Shown here: positions 9,599 through 18,390 of the stretch, piece after piece
Position numbering within the stretch: position 1 is the first letter of the stretch
Layout: the number at the start of each line of letters is the position of its first letter
Source of the DNA: Spirochaetaceae bacterium 4572_59
Lineage (GTDB): Bacteria; Spirochaetota; Spirochaetia; DSM-2461
Direction of reading: 5' to 3'
Length of the DNA: 64,000 nucleotides
Assembly: GCA_002084805.1 (NCBI GenBank)
Contig: NBMC01000003.1
Coordinates: 1-64,000 of the forward strand
Made by a program: the position numbers and the translations under genes
Notes under the pieces: model-generated
Databases searched by the model: none
The model's input: the letters and a program-made list of their open reading frames with translations, nothing else
What the model was told of the DNA's origin: nothing

Positions 9599-12500
9599 TC
9601 AGCCTTTCGGTGTAATTTCGAGGATAAGTTCGACCTCTCCCCGGCTCAGCTTCAGGGTTCTCGCAACATCTTCGGTTTTCCAGCCCAATCGGGCCAAGCG
9701 AAGGACCGTTTCTCTTGTATCCATGTCAGGAGATCCACCGGCTCTTGTAGATTCTGGACGGCCGTCCCGTTCTGCCAGACGACCGATCAGCTTCACCTGA
9801 TCCTGGGCCTGTTTGGCAACTCCGTCCATTCTGGTTTCCGTACGGGCAATCCACTCTCGGGCTTTATCAATTTTCTCTGTCCTTCTATCTAAATCATCCA
9901 GAATCTGAGAAAGGGATGAGATTTTATCATATATCTCTTCGGTCAGATCCCGGTTGGCCATAATAATCTGATCACGGGATTCAACCTCTTTCATCCTGGC
10001 ATTCAGAGGATCAACTTCATTCTTAACAGAGGTCAAATTATGTTCAATATCCGCCAGGATAGCGGTATAACGGTCTACGCTATCCACCGTCTGATCTACT
10101 ATTTTTGCCTTGGATTCAATTCTGGCAAAACGAGAGTCGATGGCATGATGCTGATCTTCCAGTTCCTTCACACGTACCTGATATTGCTGAAGCATTTCAT
10201 GAAGAGAGCTAATCTGATCAAGCTTGAGGTCCACCGATTTGGAAAGTCCCACCATCCGTGAGATTTTATCTTCCAGCTCATCAACTTTCTGCTTCTCATC
10301 CATAAAACGATTGATCTGATTTAGCACCTCCCGGTACTGATCCTGCACCTGTTCAAATCCGCCCTGATACTCCTGAAGCCGGTCCATATTACCTTCAACT
10401 TTCTGTATCTCTTTTTTAAGATCTATCAGATCCCGGTTCAGACTTTCCTTTAGCTGGTCAGCCTTATCAAAGACATGAGTCTGGGAGATAAACTCTTTCT
10501 GTTTCCGGTTAATCTCATCCAGATTATCCGACAGATGACGGGAATCGTCCTCAATACGGGTAAAAATCTTCTTCTGGAAGGTATCCATCTTTTCACGGGC
10601 ATCACTGGCTCCCTGCTTCATCTCGCGAATTTTCAGTTCAGCATCATTCTGAGAATCACGCATCTTCTTCTGGAATTCCAGGATAAACAGATTGTAATCA
10701 CTGTTAAACTTGTCCAGAGTCTGACTTGTTTTATCCTTTAGCTCGTTCTGAAGCTGGTATACTTTCTCACTAATAGAGGCCAAGTCCTGTTTCAGATCGG
10801 TTCTTTCCTCTGTCGTGGAAAGAATCAGTTCCTCTTTCTGGTATTTAAAATCATCCTGGATCTCCTGAATCTCTCCTGTAACAACATCCTTAAAATCACT
10901 GTAACGATCATTTATAGTGCTTTCCTGATCTTTTATCTGTTGCAACACCCGACTCTGCCAAGCACTGACATCAGATTGAATGGATTCACTCTGACTATGA
11001 AAATCCTTTTTATTCTGATCAAGCTCCACATATAGAGAGTCCATATTCTGAGTTAATTTTTTACTGCTTTCATCCAGGCGATCCTGAAGATCGGTTTTCA
11101 TCTTCTCCAGTATCCCGGTCATATAATCTATAGAATCCTGTTTCAGAGTTACAATCTCTCCGCTTAGATTATCCTGATAGGAAGCCACCATTCCGCTTCC
11201 TTCCGTCAGACCAGCCTCAATAGTATTTCTGAAAGAATCTACCTGAGTCTGAAATTTTTCCATCTGCTGATAAACCCTGGTCTGAACTTCACTTAAACGC
11301 TTATTCATTTCGGCAGAGTAACTCCGCTCTATCTCATCCCGATCCCGGGTTTGCTGATCCGCAATTTCGCTTATCTGTAAGTTCAGAGTATTCTGCCACT
11401 CTTTCAGACTGGTCTGCAGAGTATTATCCCGCTTCTTCAAATCTGCAAAAAAATCATCCTCAAAAACCTGCAACTGTTCGGAAACATTATCATAGGCACG
11501 GCTTTTCAGTTCATCCAGGCCCTGCTCAAGCTCTTTCATAGCCTGGTGGAGTTTTTCTGCCCGCGCTTCTGTTTCCTTCTCTTCATCAGACCTTAATCCC
11601 TGCATTTTCAGATCAAAGTGGCTAAAGTCCTCAATCACACTGGTCTGCACATCAGTCATGGTTTCCCGTAAAGACTCTTCCAGGGTATCCATATCTTCCA
11701 TAAACTGTTCCAGCCTGGTAAAACGGGGAAAGAAGCCACTTTCGTACTCTTTAAGTTTCATCTCTATGGCTTTCAATGATTCCAGTTGCAGAGTCTCTGC
11801 GGTATCTTCGATCCGTCCTGTAAAAGAAGTGGAAAAATCTGTCAGCCTTGTTTCAACATCGCTCCGATGGGCCTCCAGACGGGATTCCATTTTATCCAGA
11901 TCCTGATCCACCTCCTCCTTCACCCGGGTCATATTTGTCCGGGAGGCAGTAAAGGCCTGGAGCATAATCTCCAGCTCTTCCTTCATAGAAGAGAGAACAT
12001 GATCCTGCTCACCGGTAGTCTGTGAAAGGTGAGCGGAAGTTTTATCCATCTCTTCCCTGAGGGACGTCATATGGTCTTCCAGATAATTGCTTGTTTCATC
12101 GATTTTCCGGGAGAGGTTATCCGAACTGTCAGTCCATTTATTCTGTAAATCATCCCTATGGGATGAAAGCTTCTCTTTCAATTCATTAAAAACTTCAGAC
12201 TCTATGGCAACAGCTTCCTGGCTTACTTTTTCGATTCTTAAATTATAATCGTTTTCAACAAGAGCCATCTGCCGGGTAAAGTCCTGCATCTTTTCGGATG
12301 CGACTCTATCCCGCTGCTCCACCAGATCGGACACAGAATTCTGAAAACTGTCAAGTTGTCCCTGAAGAGTCTGAAACTCCTCCTGGAAATGCCGGTATTC
12401 CCGGGTCATTTCTCCGCTGAAAACATCTTTCAACTCATTCATACTGACAGTATTTTCGTCTTTGAAATTACCGACCAGCTCTTCCATGCCGACACGCAGC

Positions 12501-12937
12501 TCTTCCGATCTTTTTATCAGATCATTCAGACGGATACCTACAGAGTCAACATACTCCGACTCTTTCCGGATACGCTGCAGATTTTCATCCACATTACGGG
12601 TCAATTCATCCAGATCGGACAAACGATTTGTGGTTGTATCCAGCTGAGTACGGATGGTATCAAGTTCTTCTGAACGCTGCAGGGCCTCATTGTTGGCAGT
12701 TTGTATCCGTTTTAGGATTTCCCGGTTGGTCTTTTCCTGCAGTTCAATATCTATATTCAGATCATGGATCTCTGTTTTTTTCTCTTTTGTCAGTTTATCG
12801 AGTTCCGCCCTAACCTTATCAGCATACTTTCTGACTTTTTCAAGGGAGCGGTTATTCTTATCAAGCTGCCGGAAAAGAAAAAGGACAATCGCAACAATGG
12901 AGAGAACAATAAGATCAGCAGTATTGAAAGTTGTCAT
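9599..12937 (-). CDS. SpiroCoCo-type giant coiled-coil membrane protein
   Basis: A 1112-residue protein with one N-terminal membrane helix (about 8-23, DLIVLSIVAIVLFLF) and no cleavable signal, then about 1000 residues of almost uninterrupted heptad-patterned coiled coil (25 to about 1055), rich in Glu, Lys, Gln and Asp and poor in Pro and Gly. The last 40 residues contain a helix-turn-helix-like element (RLGWKTEDVARTLKLSRGEV). This architecture matches the spirochaete-specific SpiroCoCo family. By inference it is an inner-membrane-anchored filament or spacer linked to cell shape or envelope organisation. It sits 3 nt after the HAD gene and 1 nt before the AraC-like gene. Confidence 0.8.
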   Translation of the reverse strand: MTTFNTADLIVLSIVAIVLFLFRQLDKNNRSLEKVRKYADKVRAELDKLTKEKKTEIHDLNIDIELQEKTNREILKRIQTANNEALQRSEELDTIRTQLDTTTNRLSDLDELTRNVDENLQRIRKESEYVDSVGIRLNDLIKRSEELRVGMEELVGNFKDENTVSMNELKDVFSGEMTREYRHFQEEFQTLQGQLDSFQNSVSDLVEQRDRVASEKMQDFTRQMALVENDYNLRIEKVSQEAVAIESEVFNELKEKLSSHRDDLQNKWTDSSDNLSRKIDETSNYLEDHMTSLREEMDKTSAHLSQTTGEQDHVLSSMKEELEIMLQAFTASRTNMTRVKEEVDQDLDKMESRLEAHRSDVETRLTDFSTSFTGRIEDTAETLQLESLKAIEMKLKEYESGFFPRFTRLEQFMEDMDTLEESLRETMTDVQTSVIEDFSHFDLKMQGLRSDEEKETEARAEKLHQAMKELEQGLDELKSRAYDNVSEQLQVFEDDFFADLKKRDNTLQTSLKEWQNTLNLQISEIADQQTRDRDEIERSYSAEMNKRLSEVQTRVYQQMEKFQTQVDSFRNTIEAGLTEGSGMVASYQDNLSGEIVTLKQDSIDYMTGILEKMKTDLQDRLDESSKKLTQNMDSLYVELDQNKKDFHSQSESIQSDVSAWQSRVLQQIKDQESTINDRYSDFKDVVTGEIQEIQDDFKYQKEELILSTTEERTDLKQDLASISEKVYQLQNELKDKTSQTLDKFNSDYNLFILEFQKKMRDSQNDAELKIREMKQGASDAREKMDTFQKKIFTRIEDDSRHLSDNLDEINRKQKEFISQTHVFDKADQLKESLNRDLIDLKKEIQKVEGNMDRLQEYQGGFEQVQDQYREVLNQINRFMDEKQKVDELEDKISRMVGLSKSVDLKLDQISSLHEMLQQYQVRVKELEDQHHAIDSRFARIESKAKIVDQTVDSVDRYTAILADIEHNLTSVKNEVDPLNARMKEVESRDQIIMANRDLTEEIYDKISSLSQILDDLDRRTEKIDKAREWIARTETRMDGVAKQAQDQVKLIGRLAERDGRPESTRAGGSPDMDTRETVLRLARLGWKTEDVARTLKLSRGEVELILEITPKG

Positions 12938-12940
12938 AGT

Positions 12941-13609
12941 CTACTCTCCGTCAGCCAGTAGGAATTCAATTTTTTCAATAAAATTTTTATATGAGGTAAT
13001 AGAAAGATCCGCAGAGGGCAGATCCTGTTTTTTCCAGTTAATGTAAATGGTTTTCATTCCTGCGGCAGAGGCACCGGCTATATCATATTCGATACTGTTC
13101 CCTACATAGAGAACCTCTTCGGGAGCACAACCCAGCCGTTCAGCCAGAGCTAAAAAAGGTTTAGGGCTGGGTTTCAGATACCCCGTTTCCTCTGATGACA
13201 TAGTAACATCCCAATGTCCGTCTACACGGAAATAGTTCAGTTTGTTCCCCACGGGAAAATCCGAAAGGATTCCCAGTTTATATCCTCTTTCGCGAAGAGT
13301 GACCAGGGCGGTATTCAATCCTGAATAGGGCCGAACACGTTTGAAGATCCTTTCCCATTTTTTATAAATAATCCGTTCCAGAACATCCTGAGCCTTGGCA
13401 ACATCCAGACCTGTCTTCTGAGACAGCAGATTTGCCTGAAGCTCCCGAAAGTGATCAACCTTCTCAACTTTCCGGATATCCTTCCGGACCTGAGAAAAAT
13501 TCATCACAAGGTTCATATGAGAACAGAGAAAAGGAATGGAGTGAAACTTCATTCTCCAGTTGGGATACAATGTCCCGTCAATATCAAATGCAAGCGCTTT
13601 TACAGGCAT
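12941..13609 (-). CDS. HAD-family hydrolase
   Basis: Cytoplasmic phosphatase of the haloacid dehalogenase superfamily. The 222 residues show motif I DIDGTLYP (9-16, nucleophile Asp9), motif II in LGILSDF, a conserved lysine before KPFLALAERLG and motif III VGNSIEYDIAGASAAGM. The cap is helical, class C1. The substrate cannot be read from the sequence; phosphoglycolate-like or sugar phosphates are usual for this group. It is tightly coupled to the coiled-coil gene (3 nt), with a 75-nt gap upstream that may hold a weak promoter. Confidence 0.85.
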   Translation of the reverse strand: MPVKALAFDIDGTLYPNWRMKFHSIPFLCSHMNLVMNFSQVRKDIRKVEKVDHFRELQANLLSQKTGLDVAKAQDVLERIIYKKWERIFKRVRPYSGLNTALVTLRERGYKLGILSDFPVGNKLNYFRVDGHWDVTMSSEETGYLKPSPKPFLALAERLGCAPEEVLYVGNSIEYDIAGASAAGMKTIYINWKKQDLPSADLSITSYKNFIEKIEFLLADGE

Positions 13610-13644
13610 AAATTAGCTAAACCATCCATTAATAATATGTCTTT

Positions 13645-13673
13645 ACAGTACCGTAATGAGAAGGGATTTGCAA
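13645..13673 (-). promoter_or_regulatory. Weak candidate promoter before the HAD gene
   Basis: TTGCAA (13668-13673), 17 bp, TACTGT (13645-13650), in the only sizeable gap (75 nt) of the ptsI-to-AraC run. Each hexamer matches at 4 of 6 positions. It could give the coiled-coil module separate expression. Confidence 0.25.
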
Positions 13674-13684
13674 GCTGTTTTGAA

Positions 13685-14623
13685 TCATTCAAAGCGGTAT
13701 GTAAAACGACCCTTTATTTTTCGTGCTGTAGAATTATAATACTGAGAAGCCTCAAATCCATATAAGACCGCATCATCCAGATCACTATAACCGCAGGATC
13801 GCTCTAAATGAACCTCTTCGAGCAAACCCGTTCCCGGTACCACAGAAAATGAGAGAACCACCGGCCGAAGTGTACGATTATCCTTATACTCAGGATGAGA
13901 GAGGTCATAACCGGCTTTTTCCAGCATAACCCAGATTGTCCGCCGTTCCTCATAACTCATTCTGTCTGAAACACTTGTTTCCAGATAATACCCGGATCCC
14001 AGAGGACTCTCTTTATAGTATCGTAGAAGAATTTGTTTATACTCCTCCACCGTATTGAGAGCATCTCCTTTCAGATTATGAACATATCGCTCTTCCAGAT
14101 TTACCGGAAGAGGCATAAACAGACTGATGGGAATCCAGACATTCCGTCCCACATTACCCTCTTCAATAGAAAAAACTGTTTCATGGGCATTTCCATTTTC
14201 AGAGCCCTCAATCTTAACAGCTTCGGGTTTTACAGGCAGTGGCACAGGATCTGCGGCTGCCAGCACAGGCTGAGAACTTGTTGTTTCAGACTCTGAGGGG
14301 GGCCTCTTATCAGGGATATCTTCGGATACTAGCGATTCCGTTGGAATAGAAGCCGTTTCAGGGATCACAGGAGTTTCAGGGACTTCAGGAACAGGCTCTT
14401 CAGGAACTTCAATAATGTCAGAAGGTTCCGGAGGAAGGGGCAGATCTATCCCGGCAGGTTCACCCAACTTAACCAGAACCGGTCCTGAAAAATCTTCCAG
14501 CTCTTCTGTAAAGAGAAGATTATATAGCAAAATACCGCAAATTAGCAGAAAATGTAGCAGAAACGCAGCCAGAAAACTATTGAAAGTCCGCTTTTTCTGC
14601 CAAGCGATTTGATAGGCTGTCAT
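13685..14623 (-). CDS. TonB-like energy transducer
   Basis: A 312-residue protein with an N-terminal membrane anchor (about 15-36), a long Pro/Glu-rich periplasmic linker (about 55-135) and a C-terminal domain with RPVVLSFSVVPGTGLLEEVHLE and a late aromatic strand. These are features of TonB/TolA C-terminal domains, although similarity is weak. Together with the ExbB/ExbD-type proteins encoded just upstream (ATG overlaps the ExbD stop) it would pass proton-motive energy to an outer-membrane or envelope partner. No TonB-dependent receptor is encoded here. Confidence 0.7.
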   Translation of the reverse strand: MTAYQIAWQKKRTFNSFLAAFLLHFLLICGILLYNLLFTEELEDFSGPVLVKLGEPAGIDLPLPPEPSDIIEVPEEPVPEVPETPVIPETASIPTESLVSEDIPDKRPPSESETTSSQPVLAAADPVPLPVKPEAVKIEGSENGNAHETVFSIEEGNVGRNVWIPISLFMPLPVNLEERYVHNLKGDALNTVEEYKQILLRYYKESPLGSGYYLETSVSDRMSYEERRTIWVMLEKAGYDLSHPEYKDNRTLRPVVLSFSVVPGTGLLEEVHLERSCGYSDLDDAVLYGFEASQYYNSTARKIKGRFTYRFE

Positions 14624-15039
14624 CAGCTATCCCCATTTTTCTCACTGGTGACGAGATTCACAGCTTCATAGCCCTGACGACGCAGGGTATCCAGCATTTT
14701 AATCATCAATTGATAGGGAATACTCCGTTCCCCGTCCAGCACAACAACCGGATCTTCAATAAGATCTCTCTCCCGGACCAGAATTACAGTATCTTCCAGG
14801 GTATTAAGATCGCAAAGATCCTTATTTACATAAATTTCGTCTTCAGAAAGAACCGTCAGACGAAGTTCGCTTATCTCAACATTTTCTGAAGTGGATGATT
14901 CAGGCAGATCCAGGGTAATTCCAGGAGCCGTATTAAAAACACTTGAAATCATAAAGAATATTACCAGCTGAAACACCACATCAATAAGAGGAGTCAGATC
15001 AACGTTGATATGCGGCTTCAAGCGCCGCTCAAACATCAT
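14623..15039 (-). CDS. ExbD/TolR-family biopolymer transport protein
   Basis: A 138-residue single-pass protein. It has the family start LKPHINVDLTPLIDVVFQLVIFFMISS (residues 7-33), with the membrane aspartate of the LTPLIDVV motif that takes part in proton passage, then a periplasmic domain. It is the ion-conducting partner of the ExbB-like protein and starts 4 nt inside that gene's end. It overlaps the TonB-like gene by 1 nt, so the three are translationally coupled. Confidence 0.9.
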   Translation of the reverse strand: MMFERRLKPHINVDLTPLIDVVFQLVIFFMISSVFNTAPGITLDLPESSTSENVEISELRLTVLSEDEIYVNKDLCDLNTLEDTVILVRERDLIEDPVVVLDGERSIPYQLMIKMLDTLRRQGYEAVNLVTSEKNGDS

Positions 15040-15674
15040 AGGACCTCTCCCTCTGTGTCACCCCCGTCTTGCCCTCCCTTTAGAAGAAGGACCATTTCAT
15101 TTACCTGATTTTCCATTTTGATCAGGATAGTATCAACTTTATTGACTAGATAGTTATAGAAAATAACCGCCGGAATAGAAACGATAAGCCCCGCTGCTGT
15201 TGTAATCAGTGCTTCAGAAATCCCTTTTGCAAGAATGGAAGGATCTCCCAGAGAGCTTCCTCCACCCAGAATCCCGAAGGATTTGATATTACCGGTTACT
15301 GTTCCCAGAAGTCCGAGAAGAGGTGAAATATGAGCAATTGTCCCCAGAGGGGTCAGAAAATGTTCCAGTTGTGGGATTTCCTGCCTTGCGGCATCTTTTA
15401 GAACCTCTTTCTGAATAAGGTCAGGCTGATCCCGGTGGTTGATTCCCACTTTCATCAGTCCGGTCAGGGGAGAAACATTTGTATCACAAATGGAAAGAGC
15501 TTCATCAAAATGCTTTTTTTCAATGGCACCCTTAATCCGGTGAAACAGTTTTTCCTCATCTACTTTTATTTTTTTGAAATAGACCATTCTTTCTATGATA
15601 ATAGCCGTAGCCAATATAGACAGCCCAATAATTATCCAAAGGATCGGACCGCCTTTAATAATAACACTCATCAT
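15036..15674 (-). CDS. ExbB/TolQ/MotA-family proton channel protein
   Basis: A 212-residue inner-membrane protein with three membrane helices: about 10-28, then LTPLGTIAHISPLLGLLGTVTGNIKSF (107-133) and GISEALITTAAGLIVSIPAVIFYNYLV (149-175). The last two are the conserved MotA/TolQ/ExbB core. It forms the pentameric part of the energising channel with the ExbD-type protein. ExbB rather than TolQ is suggested by the TonB-like third gene; no TolA, TolB or Pal is present. Confidence 0.9.
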   Translation of the reverse strand: MMSVIIKGGPILWIIIGLSILATAIIIERMVYFKKIKVDEEKLFHRIKGAIEKKHFDEALSICDTNVSPLTGLMKVGINHRDQPDLIQKEVLKDAARQEIPQLEHFLTPLGTIAHISPLLGLLGTVTGNIKSFGILGGGSSLGDPSILAKGISEALITTAAGLIVSIPAVIFYNYLVNKVDTILIKMENQVNEMVLLLKGGQDGGDTEGEVL

Positions 15675-15692
15675 CAGTTTACTCCTGTTACA

Positions 15693-17018
15693 TTATTCAA
15701 AATTATTAGCTGGTATAAACGCATCAGCCCTGTCCAACTCTACAAGATGAACAAAACTATCGGGATACCTTAGTTTCAGATTCTCCAGGGAGGATTCACA
15801 GCCGGTTTCCAGAACAGACAACATAAAATCCCCCTCGTCCGTAAACCAGGGGAAAAAGAGAGTCACATGATGAAACTGCCACAAAACAGGATCCTCTCCA
15901 AAGAGAGAGTTGATCGCCCCCATATAAAATGCGCCCGGATTCTCTATGGCAAGAAGATACAGCACTGCCCTGATATTTTCCAGATCATATCCTATATTTT
16001 GCCTGTAATCGAAAAAGGGAACATCCTTAACATCCTGAGAGTCCCCCCCGGAAGAGATACGGACAGCTCTTTCTTTATTCAGAGTCAATGCCAGATTCCG
16101 AGTCCAGTCAAGACCAAAATAGGGATCCCTGTCCTGGTTGGCCATATTCCATTGATTCTGCAGACGGTCATCCTCTGCCTCAGTCGTGAGTTTCAAATCT
16201 TCAATATCAGTCAGAGATTCTCGCTCATCATCCAAACCAAGAAGAATTCCATCGACTACCCATTTAGCAAATCCGGAACAGTTCACACCACCTGGCTCAT
16301 CCTGAAGAACGCCATCTTCAATCCGCACAAAATGCCCCCGGGCATCCTGGGCACCGTCATCACTCTCGTAAAGCTGCCCCAACTCATTTGTTAAGATATT
16401 TACAAACCCTGCTGAGTCCGCCCATTCAGGATAGGAAACATCCGTAAAAAGATTTTTCCACTGAACGGTGCCCCGCGTCAAATGCATAAGACGGGAAAAA
16501 GAGCTAAGGGCCAGTTCTTCCAGAGCGACAGGAATCACAATACCCTTATAGAGCTGAGAACCATAGAGAACCATATCCATAATGGAACGCTGTTCATCCA
16601 GCGGAAAAAGACGAATAAAGGAGTTCTCATCGTTCTGAAAAAAGATCTTTATCTGCTGAAAATCCCCGGTTCTAAGATCTCTCTTGATAATATAATTCCC
16701 CCTGCCCCAGACAGGGTAGAGATAATTCTGCTCATTCTTAAAAAGCAAATAAAAGGACTCGGCTGACTTGCGAAGTTCAAACTCCACAGCCACCGGGGAC
16801 AATAGCTGTTCATGTATTTCTGATTGTCTGGTCAACAGAGAGAAAAAGGGAGCCATAATGGTCTCCTTCATCCCTGCCCGGACCTCAACATTCTCATAGA
16901 ACCTGGCCTGCCGGATTACCTGCTCTTCCTCATAAAAAGAAGTCTGTCCCCAAATATAAGGGGAAGATGCAGCCGACAGGAGAAAAAAAATCAGGAACCA
17001 GGCGGTTCGCTTAAGCAT
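15693..17018 (-). CDS. Exported protein with Cys-His peptidase-like signature, unknown function
   Basis: A 441-residue protein with a clear signal peptide (LFLI-type hydrophobic core 7-19, cleavage likely after YIWG, residue 24), so it should act in the periplasm. I do not recognise the family. A GGVNCSGF stretch (244-250, Cys247) resembles the nucleophile turn of NlpC/P60 and other papain-like enzymes, and a paired His (383-384, QFHHVTLFFP) later in the sequence could complete a Cys-His dyad. It is separated from exbB by 18 nt and from der by 25 nt. Co-location suggests that it works with the Exb/TonB system on the envelope. The enzymatic role is an inference from two motifs only. Confidence 0.6.
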   Translation of the reverse strand: MLKRTAWFLIFFLLSAASSPYIWGQTSFYEEEQVIRQARFYENVEVRAGMKETIMAPFFSLLTRQSEIHEQLLSPVAVEFELRKSAESFYLLFKNEQNYLYPVWGRGNYIIKRDLRTGDFQQIKIFFQNDENSFIRLFPLDEQRSIMDMVLYGSQLYKGIVIPVALEELALSSFSRLMHLTRGTVQWKNLFTDVSYPEWADSAGFVNILTNELGQLYESDDGAQDARGHFVRIEDGVLQDEPGGVNCSGFAKWVVDGILLGLDDERESLTDIEDLKLTTEAEDDRLQNQWNMANQDRDPYFGLDWTRNLALTLNKERAVRISSGGDSQDVKDVPFFDYRQNIGYDLENIRAVLYLLAIENPGAFYMGAINSLFGEDPVLWQFHHVTLFFPWFTDEGDFMLSVLETGCESSLENLKLRYPDSFVHLVELDRADAFIPANNFE

Positions 17019-17043
17019 ATTATTCTCCCGGATCAGTTAGCGC

Positions 17044-18390
17044 CTAGGAGCGTTCTTTCAACTCCAGGCTAATTGGAATCTTAGACATTCCGAACTCTTT
17101 GCGGATCTGATTCATTATGTATCTTTTATAAGAATCGGGAAATCCTGAGAATCTGTTAACAAATGCTAGAAATTTTACAGGATGAGAAGAAACCTGAGTC
17201 ATATAACGAATTTTATAACGTCTGTTTTTTACAGAAGGGATAGGAGTAAAATCCGTCCAAACCATCAAAGACTCATTAAGGACACTGGTTTCAATCCGTT
17301 TTGTCAACTGACGATAGACCTTCTGAACTTCATCCAGAAGCTTATCAACCCCGGTCCCTTTCAGTCCCGATACAGCCATAATAGGGGCAAAACTCAGTAT
17401 AGGAAATAGGAATTCAACCCTTTCCTTTGTTTTATCCCAGGTTTCTTTTGATCCGTCCGTTGTATCCCACTTGTTCAGAACCTGAATAACACCCTTTCCC
17501 TTATTGACAATCTGCTGGGTGATTTTCTTGTCCTGATCCGTAAGACCTTCATTGACATCAATCAGAAGCAGAATAATATCCGCATCATCAATCGCCTTAA
17601 AAGCCCTGTTAACAGAGTAGTATTCTACGTTTTCAACAACCTTCTTCTTTCTCCTGATCCCTGCCGTATCAAGAACTTTAAACTGCTGTCCCTTATAGGA
17701 AAAACGTCCTTCAACAACATCACGGGTGGTTCCGGCAATAGGAGAAACTATCGCATTTTCCTTACCAGTCAACTTATTTACCAGGGTGGATTTTCCAGAA
17801 TTCGGTTTCCCCAGGATGGCAATGCTGATATCAGGCTCATATTCGCTTTCTCTAGATCCGTCAAAACGGGAAAAGTCTATCATGGAGAGGATTTTCCCGT
17901 AAAGTTCTTCTATATTTCTTCCATGAGTAGCGGAAATACCGATAATTTCTTCAAACCCCAGAGAGTAGAGATTCCAGATTTCATTTTCTTTTTCGGGAAA
18001 GTCAACCTTGTTCACCACAATCAGAACCTTTTCCTTATGGGCTCTCAAGTGCTCAATAAAAGTTTCATCTTCACTGGTGATATCATTAACATCCATCATA
18101 AAGAGGACAAGATCCCCTTCTTGAAGCATGTTCAGACTTTTCTCGGAAACGAGTTCATCAAAGTCATCGTCCCGTTCCAGTTTGAATCCACCCGTATCCA
18201 TAAGCATAATCTCCTGACCTTTCAGAAAACAACGCTGTTTGATAGTATCCCGGGTAACACCGGGAGTAGGATCGGTTATGGCTTGTCTTTTTTTAAGAAT
18301 TCTATTAAACAGAGTGGATTTCCCGACATTAGGTCTCCCTGCTATAACAACCCGTGGTAAACGGGCAATTTTATCCTTTGATGATGTCAA
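17044..18390 (-). CDS. der: Ribosome biogenesis GTPase Der (EngA)
   Basis: A double-GTPase needed for 50S subunit maturation. The first G domain has GRPNVGKS (P-loop), DTGG and NKVD; the second has GKPNSGKS, DTAG and NKWD; a C-terminal KH-like domain ends the protein. Length is about 448 residues, normal for the family. I prefer the TTG start at 18390, which has GGAGG 6 nt upstream, over the ATG at 18417, which has no ribosome binding site. Either way the start lies inside the end of ptsI, so the genes are coupled. Confidence 0.95.
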   Translation of the reverse strand: MTSSKDKIARLPRVVIAGRPNVGKSTLFNRILKKRQAITDPTPGVTRDTIKQRCFLKGQEIMLMDTGGFKLERDDDFDELVSEKSLNMLQEGDLVLFMMDVNDITSEDETFIEHLRAHKEKVLIVVNKVDFPEKENEIWNLYSLGFEEIIGISATHGRNIEELYGKILSMIDFSRFDGSRESEYEPDISIAILGKPNSGKSTLVNKLTGKENAIVSPIAGTTRDVVEGRFSYKGQQFKVLDTAGIRRKKKVVENVEYYSVNRAFKAIDDADIILLLIDVNEGLTDQDKKITQQIVNKGKGVIQVLNKWDTTDGSKETWDKTKERVEFLFPILSFAPIMAVSGLKGTGVDKLLDEVQKVYRQLTKRIETSVLNESLMVWTDFTPIPSVKNRRYKIRYMTQVSSHPVKFLAFVNRFSGFPDSYKRYIMNQIRKEFGMSKIPISLELKERS

